This document shows positions 23,623 through 27,759 of a stretch of DNA of 27,759 nucleotides, one piece after another. Position 1 is the stretch's first letter. Each line of letters starts with the position of its first letter. The position numbers and the translations under genes are program-made. Source of the DNA: CAYWMD01 sp964458575 (GTDB lineage Bacteria > Verrucomicrobiota > Verrucomicrobiia > Limisphaerales > JADLHS01). The stretch spans positions 1 to 27,759 of the forward strand of contig CAYWMD010000078.1 in the NCBI GenBank assembly GCA_964458575.1. Direction: 5' to 3'. The notes under the pieces were generated by a model. It had not been told where the DNA came from, did not search any database, and was given only the letters and a program-made list of their open reading frames with translations.

Positions 23623-23985
23623 TCATTGCATCAAATTGGTCGGTGAAAGAAATCCGCCGCGGGCGGCAAAGGATTCGAGCTGGTTGTGCGTGCGGCTGAA
23701 ACTGCCGGGCAAATAGGCGGCGTAGCTTTGATTGCTCGAAATCATCGCCACCAGCCCGGCCGACCGTGCCCGATGGGGCAGGTCAGCCGCGTTCTGGGGA
23801 TTGAACAATGAAATCACCAGGAACAAACACGCCGCCGCCGGGGCCAGCCAGCAGGCCAGCCACGCCCTTTCGGGATGCCGCCGGGCGGATTGGAACAACC
23901 GCCGCTCAAGCGTTGCCGACGCGCCGCGCGGCTTCCAGCACCGTAACTGCGTTTCCCACCGATCCGTCTCGTTCGTCTCGTTCAT
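23623..23985 (-). CDS. Small single-TM protein overlapping the sigma factor; candidate anti-sigma factor
   Basis: The 120-residue product starts at ATG 23985, preceded by a strong AAGGAG, which settles the start although the open frame runs further back. It has a hydrophilic N-terminal part (about 1-43), one membrane segment (AWLACWLAPAAACLFLVISLF, about 41-61) and a roughly 60-residue outer part rich in Ser/Asn. This topology, directly behind an ECF sigma factor gene, is typical of membrane anti-sigma factors. No HxxxCxxC zinc motif is present, so assignment rests on context and topology. Its first 80 bases overlap the sigma factor gene in another frame. I recognise no named family. Confidence 0.7.
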   Translation of the reverse strand: MNETNETDRWETQLRCWKPRGASATLERRLFQSARRHPERAWLACWLAPAAACLFLVISLFNPQNAADLPHRARSAGLVAMISSNQSYAAYLPGSFSRTHNQLESFAARGGFLSPTNLMQ

Positions 23986-24472
23986 AAACTTCTCCTTGCA
24001 AACACGCCCGCATCTTCTCCAGGCCGTAGCGATAACGGCCGGCCGCGGTGTTCGGCGAAACGTCCAGCAATTCGCCAATCTCCTCGAAGGTGTATTCGTG
24101 CCAGATTTTCAAAACCATCACCTCGCGTTGCGCCACGGGCAGACCAGCCAGGCACCGCATCGCCGCCCGCTCCTCCGGCGTCTCGCCTTCCGCCCGCTCG
24201 AACCAGCGCAGCGATTCCCACTCGCGCGTCAGCCGCCGCCAAAGCGTGCGCCGATAATTCAACACCCGGTTGCGGAAGCTGCGCACGCAATACCGTTCCG
24301 GTTCCTCCGGCGGACCGGCCCGTTGCAGCAGCGCCAGAAACGTTTCCTGCACCACGTCCTCCGCTTCGCCGTGGGAAAGACCCAGCGCGCGACCGTAAAG
24401 GATCAGTTCGGTCGCTTTTGCCCGGTACAACCGCTCGCACCAGGCGGGCGGTTCGTGGTCCACATCTGCCAT
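23906..24472 (-). CDS. ECF-type RNA polymerase sigma factor (sigma-70 family)
   Basis: The 188-residue product from ATG 24472 has a sigma region 2 (ATELILYGRALGLSHGEAEDVVQETFLALLQ, about 20-50) and region 4. Region 4 contains LPVAQREVMVLKIWHEYTFEEIGELLDVSPNTAAGRYRYGLEKMR (about 113-157), a typical helix-turn-helix that contacts the -35 element. A roughly 30-residue tail follows, and the candidate anti-sigma gene starts within it. ECF factors direct RNA polymerase to stress or envelope regulons and are normally held by a co-transcribed anti-sigma factor, as the layout suggests. The regulon is unknown. Confidence 0.9.
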   Translation of the reverse strand: MADVDHEPPAWCERLYRAKATELILYGRALGLSHGEAEDVVQETFLALLQRAGPPEEPERYCVRSFRNRVLNYRRTLWRRLTREWESLRWFERAEGETPEERAAMRCLAGLPVAQREVMVLKIWHEYTFEEIGELLDVSPNTAAGRYRYGLEKMRACLQGEVYERDERDGSVGNAVTVLEAARRVGNA

Positions 24473-24502
24473 TCAACCCATAGACACCACATCCGCCCAA
24501 TT

Positions 24503-24530
24503 TGTATAAAAAATTTCCGCGACAAGTCAC
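24503..24530 (-). promoter_or_regulatory. Candidate sigma-70-like promoter for the ECF sigma operon
   Basis: On the minus strand GTGACT (24530-24525) and TATACA (24508-24503) are separated by 16 bases, each matching the -35 and -10 consensus at 4 of 6 positions, within an A/T-rich patch that stands out from the GC-rich surroundings. The leader to the ATG at 24472 would be about 25 bases. The match is moderate and untested. Confidence 0.35.
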
Positions 24531-24650
24531 CGCCTGGCTGATTCCGCCTGTGAAAAGTGGGCGTTTGCGTAATACAGCCCGGAAAGAAACCCCTCCGCCC
24601 CGCTCCCGGCAAAGCGCGTGTGATGCAGACCGGAATAACGGATGGCGTCG

Positions 24651-25553
24651 CTACCGCACCGCCGCAATGCTCGCCGGGGTGCGAATCGCGCCGGCGTCCA
24701 TTCGGATGTCAATGTTGCCGCGGACCGTTTTGACCGTGCCGTCCTCGGCCCGAACCCGGGCCGTAACGCGATAATTGCCGGCGGGTAACGTGCTGGAAAA
24801 CTCCGGTTTGGCCCCGATCATTAGCCCGCCGCCATCGGTCTTCTCCACCCGCCACTCGGAAACGGCCAACATCGCGCCCGACGCCGAAAGCAAAGTGAGA
24901 CGAATCGGGAATTGTCCCGGCTCTTTCGGCGACCCGACATACGCAAGGTCGAGTTGAAGTCCCTGGCCGAGGTCGGCGAAGCGCGTGGCGGGCGGCAGCT
25001 CAACTTTCGCGACCGGCGCAAGCTCGGTCACCGGCGCCGGCGCCGGCGCGGTCACCCGGAGCGGTTGCGTCCGAACCGCACCGACGACGGGCCCGGGGAC
25101 AACATTGGTGGTGATAACGGTCACCGGCTGCCAGTTGGTGACCGTGATCGTGACGTAGTTGGTGCGGGTGGACTCGACCACGTTGGTCACGGGAAGCTGC
25201 ACCCAGTTCGTGCGCAGGACCACGAAGTTTTCCCAATTGGTCAGGGTGAGCGTGTTCACATTCGTATGCCAGGCGGTGACGAGGTTCGTGGCATAACGGG
25301 CCACCGTGAGCAGGTTGGTCCGATATTGAGGAACGATGTTGGTCTGATAAACGTTGATGACATTGACGACGTCGCGGCGAATCCAGTTCGTGCGGAATTC
25401 GTCCACGAAGACGTTGTTGGGAACGGAGACTTCAATGACGTTGGTGAGATAGCGGGTAAAACCGTTGGTGATGGTCGTGTTGACGACCACCGGCCGCGCC
25501 GCGGTCGCCGGCAGGGTTAGCGCGGCCAGTGCAAACATCAGGAGTGCCCGCAT
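24651..25553 (-). CDS. Secreted Asn-ladder repeat protein with C-terminal beta-domain
   Basis: No named family is recognised. From ATG 25553 the product has 300 residues; ATG 25601 is an alternative. A signal peptide (MRALLMFALAALTLPATAA) precedes a repeat region, about 25-152. There Asn, usually as Thr-Asn followed by a Trp/Tyr/Val/Leu/Ile, recurs at residues 30, 38, 46, 56, 64, 72, 80, 90, 98, 106, 116, 124, 132, 140 and 150. Spacings are 8,8,10,8,8,8,10, then the same series again, giving two 60-residue super-repeats with low identity. All spacings are even, as expected for beta-strands that present Asn on one face, as in a solenoid or stacked beta-sheet. A Pro/Ala linker (about 164-190) leads to a roughly 110-residue beta-rich domain (EWRVEK ... 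AGNYRVTARVRAEDG). It may be a surface or envelope structural protein. The ECF sigma gene lies 178 bases downstream. Confidence 0.78.
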   Translation of the reverse strand: MRALLMFALAALTLPATAARPVVVNTTITNGFTRYLTNVIEVSVPNNVFVDEFRTNWIRRDVVNVINVYQTNIVPQYRTNLLTVARYATNLVTAWHTNVNTLTLTNWENFVVLRTNWVQLPVTNVVESTRTNYVTITVTNWQPVTVITTNVVPGPVVGAVRTQPLRVTAPAPAPVTELAPVAKVELPPATRFADLGQGLQLDLAYVGSPKEPGQFPIRLTLLSASGAMLAVSEWRVEKTDGGGLMIGAKPEFSSTLPAGNYRVTARVRAEDGTVKTVRGNIDIRMDAGAIRTPASIAAVR

Positions 25554-25770
25554 CAGGGCGACGCGCTTTGCATTCAGGTGGATGAGGCAATTGTGCGGCA
25601 TATCGCGAAATAATGGCAGGTTCAATGCCATCGCCCTGAAGTGCTCGATTTAGAACGCGTAAACTTGGTCAGGACCGTCCGTCTGCGGAAGATCAAGCGG
25701 GCCGCTGGATGGAGTTTTCCAGCGTTTGAACAGCCGTTCCAGAATTCAGGCAGTGGCCGCAGCAGTTTCA

Positions 25771-25800
25771 TTGGTTTGATCTGGTTTGATTTACCTTGAT
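25771..25800 (+). repeat. Three-copy 10-base tandem repeat
   Basis: Three consecutive 10-mers, TTGGTTTGAT, CTGGTTTGAT and TTACCTTGAT, share the ending TTGAT; the first two differ only at their first base. A 10-base period puts the units on the same face of the helix, but no function is evident. Confidence 0.45.
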
Positions 25801-26140
25801 TTGAGCTGAAACCGGCACGTTCTTGCCGGATTGAAGGGTCGCCTCGTCCCGCAAGAGCGCCTGGGGGCATTCCATTCTCATCGCCTGCGACAAAAGCTCC
25901 GAGCAAACCGCTCAGACGAGACCAGCCAACAACGGCTCGTTGGAGTTCCGCGGCGCGTTGCAGATGTTAATCGAACCGTGCGCGTTTGCCGGTCTGGTGC
26001 GGCACGTCAATCCAAGTGATCTGTCAGATTGAACGAAAGGCAATTGATATCTGAATCCAGCTTTTGCGGACTTGTCCCAGGGGCGGATGATCCAAAATCC
26101 AAGGTCTGTCGTGGGCCGATCCGGGGGCCGGATAAACGAG

Positions 26141-26177
26141 CCGGGGACGAGTCTTCGCTTTAGCTCGTCGTCCCCGG
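26141..26177. repeat. Strong imperfect inverted repeat (hairpin) in the rho upstream region
   Basis: CCGGGGACGAG (26141-26151) pairs with CTCGTCGTCCCCGG (26164-26177) with a three-base bulge, giving an 11-bp GC-rich stem and a roughly 12-base loop. No T-run follows, so it is not a clear terminator. It may be a dispersed palindromic element or a structured RNA segment. Confidence 0.4.
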
Positions 26178-26402
26178 CGGTCGCAGTCCAGCCACCGTCC
26201 GACGGCAGACCATTGGCCGCAGTTCCATTCAAGTCGACCCAAGTGCCGGCCACAAAGCGCTTCCCCCGAACCGGCGCGCGGCCGCCGGTTTGAACCACGA
26301 TCCAGCAACACATCTGCGAGCTAACAACCGCGATTTTCCGGTTTTGAATTTGTCGGGGAAAGCCTTGACATGGCCGTCCGGGTGCGCCAACCTGAACTCG
26401 AA

Positions 26403-26430
26403 TTGACTGCGAAATTTCCCTTGCCATATT
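26403..26430 (+). promoter_or_regulatory. Candidate rho promoter
   Basis: TTGACT (26403-26408) and CATATT (26425-26430) are 16 bases apart; they match the sigma-70 consensus at 5 of 6 and 4 of 6 positions. Transcription would start near 26437, leaving a leader of about 150 bases before rho. A long leader would fit the rho autoregulation known in other bacteria, but the promoter is only a sequence match. Another TTGACA at 26365 lacks a good -10. Confidence 0.35.
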
Positions 26431-26587
26431 GAGCGACAGCTTTCGGCAAGCCCGGTTGGTGACCATTCCAATTTGAACTTTTTCTAGTCGTTGGGCGTCC
26501 AAACATCGGCTGGATGGTTTTACCAACCCGCGGCGATTCCGCACGACAATCAAAAACTCGAATAACTCGAACGAAACAAATTTTTTT

Positions 26588-27759
26588 ATGCCTAGACCTC
26601 CTGGAAAACGGGGCAAGCCCAAAGTGCCCAAATTCATTCCGCCGGACGACCAAGGTTTTGAAGCGGAGGATACCGACCCGACGCTAACCACCACGGCCGT
26701 CGCCGAAAGGCCCGCGCCGGCAAAACCCGCCAAACCCGCGCCGGTCGAAGCGGTCGAGCCCGAAGAAGCCGAGGAGGTCGAGCCCACGCCGGCCAAACGC
26801 GGTCGCGCGGGCCAGGACAAGGACACGATTGTTGCCACGCCGATCAACATCGCCAAGTTGCAGGCCATGTCCATGACCGAACTCAACGGCATGGCCCGCG
26901 ATCTCGGTGTGGAGAACTTCGGCACGATGCGCAAGCACGAGGTCATTTTCCACATCCTACAAAAGAACGCGGAAGCCGCCGGCGTGTTGTTCTCCGAAGG
27001 TGTTTTGGAAGTGCTGCCCGAGGGTTTCGGTTTTTTGCGATCGCAAAGTTTTAATTACCTCCCCTGCCCCGAGGACATCTACGTTTCACCGTCGCAGATT
27101 CGCCGGTTTGACCTGCAAACCGGAAACCTCATCGCCGGCCAGATCCGGCCACCAAAGGAGAAGGAAAAATTCTTCGCGCTGCTCAAGGTCGAGGGCGTGG
27201 ACGGCGAAGACCCGGACAAGGCGAAGGAAAAAACGCATTTCGACAACCTCACACCGCTGTTCCCAAACAAACGGTATTTGCTCGAAACCGTGAATGACGA
27301 ATTGTCCACGCGGGTGCTCGATCTCGTGTGCCCCATCGGCAAGGGCACGCGCGGCCTGATCGTGGCGCCGCCGCGCACGGGCAAGACGGTGCTCATGCAG
27401 AAGATCGCCAACGCGATCCTCAAGAACAACCCGGAGACCTATTTGTTTATCCTGCTGATTGATGAGCGGCCCGAGGAAGTCACGGACATGGAGCGCAGTT
27501 GCCGTGGCGCGGAAGTCATCAGTTCCACATTCGACGAGCCACCCGAACGGCACGTGCAGGTGGCTGAGATGGTCATCGAAAAAGCCCGCCGCATGGTGGA
27601 ACACAAACGCGACGTGGTGATTTTGCTCGATTCGATCACCCGCTTGGCCCGCGCCTACAACACGGTGCAGCCGCACTCCGGCAAGATTCTTTCCGGCGGT
27701 GTGGACGCCAACGCGCTGCACAAGCCCAAGCGCTTCTTCGGCGCGGCGCGCAACATCGA
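26588..27759 (+). CDS. rho: Transcription termination factor Rho, N-terminal 390 residues (runs off window)
   Basis: Rho is a hexameric RNA-dependent ATPase that terminates transcription. I translated it by hand from ATG 26588; the frame is open to the window end. A basic start (PRPPGKRGKPKVPKF) and an acidic/Ala-Pro linker make an extra disordered region of about 88 residues. The Rho N-domain follows (LQAMSMTELNGMARDLGV, 91-108), then the RNA-binding OB-fold (EGVLEVLPEGFGFLRS near 137-152, DIYVSPSQIRRF near 163-174). The ATPase has Walker A APPRTGKT (260-267), IDERPEEVTDM (291-301), Walker B DVVILLD (342-348) and the Q-loop KILSGGVDANALHKPKRFFGAARN. No Shine-Dalgarno is visible; a T-run (TTTTTTT) abuts the ATG and CTCGAA repeats lie just upstream, suggesting SD-independent initiation. 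Confidence 0.96.
   Translation, partial: MPRPPGKRGKPKVPKFIPPDDQGFEAEDTDPTLTTTAVAERPAPAKPAKPAPVEAVEPEEAEEVEPTPAKRGRAGQDKDTIVATPINIAKLQAMSMTELNGMARDLGVENFGTMRKHEVIFHILQKNAEAAGVLFSEGVLEVLPEGFGFLRSQSFNYLPCPEDIYVSPSQIRRFDLQTGNLIAGQIRPPKEKEKFFALLKVEGVDGEDPDKAKEKTHFDNLTPLFPNKRYLLETVNDELSTRVLDLVCPIGKGTRGLIVAPPRTGKTVLMQKIANAILKNNPETYLFILLIDERPEEVTDMERSCRGAEVISSTFDEPPERHVQVAEMVIEKARRMVEHKRDVVILLDSITRLARAYNTVQPHSGKILSGGVDANALHKPKRFFGAARNI

Larger units (their letters stand above)
25632..26402. other. Long region with no convincing gene
   Basis: Between the Asn-ladder gene and the candidate rho promoter there is no supported gene or tRNA. A minus-strand frame stays open across about 25912-26320 and beyond, with a stretch (VAGTWVDLNGTAANGLPSDGG) that looks faintly protein-like. 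It lacks a start signal and a recognisable family, and it runs antisense to rho further up; a decayed coding remnant is possible. The region also holds a three-copy 10-base repeat (25771-25800) and a strong hairpin (26141-26177). Base composition is less GC-rich than the flanking genes, consistent with non-coding DNA. Confidence 0.5.

Noticed and set aside
25912..26955. Long minus-strand open frame across the rho upstream region
   Set aside because: Its N-terminal third is antisense to rho, it has no ribosome-binding site, and no family is recognisable. I kept only a note that 25912-26320 might be a coding remnant.

Overview
The window looks like a GC-rich chromosomal segment from Verrucomicrobiota, most likely a Pedosphaera/Limisphaera-type lineage. 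This is inferred from three things. One is a secreted hydrolase ending in the 'ASSNLTSW...FYRV' beta-domain common in that phylum. Another is the 'WPDWRGPGRDG' PQQ-like propeller. The third is the AT-poor, often SD-less gene starts. No rRNA, tRNA, CRISPR array, insertion sequence or phage gene is visible.

Layout. Positions 1-7825 are almost all on the minus strand. In transcription order they hold a Cys-rich secreted beta-propeller, a PhnD-like/PQQ-propeller fusion lipoprotein, a YmdB-type phosphodiesterase, xseA, then xseB and the start of dxs (cut by the window edge). A secreted endonuclease/exonuclease/phosphatase-family gene lies between xseA and xseB on the opposite strand. Positions 8064-14357 form a tight plus-strand operon: an RlmD-like rRNA methyltransferase, a degenerate DUF2723-type membrane protein with TPRs, a GT4 glycosyltransferase and a WecA/MraY-family phosphosugar transferase. 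Start/stop overlaps or a 12-base gap link all four. Positions 14373-19010 run on the minus strand as grpE-dnaJ-rsmE-ClC channel. Next comes a 1398-residue DUF2723/TPR protein (19173-23369), then an ECF sigma factor with an overlapping single-TM protein (23623-24472). After that is a secreted Asn-ladder repeat protein (24651-25553), about 1 kb without a convincing gene, and the first 390 codons of rho on the plus strand.

How the genes fit together. Most are housekeeping: isoprenoid synthesis, exonuclease VII, chaperones, rRNA methylation and transcription termination. Envelope glycan genes and uncharacterised secreted proteins are mixed in. The WecA-like, GT4 and GT-C-like genes plausibly build or transfer an undecaprenyl-linked glycan; the full-length DUF2723 protein at 19173-23369 keeps the motif that its paralogue at 9253 has lost.

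Most notable observations. (1) The secreted protein at 24651-25553 has Asn at spacings of exactly 8,8,10,8,8,8,10 residues, twice over, giving a hidden 60-residue duplication with little sequence identity. (2) Short dispersed repeats have entered housekeeping reading frames: xseA gains about 17 residues, ymdB about 4, and xseB takes its stop codon from one. (3) The conserved xseA-xseB neighbourhood is split by an opposite-strand secreted nuclease-like gene. (4) A two-gene secreted propeller module pairs a Cys-Cys-rich propeller with a PhnD-PQQ lipoprotein.
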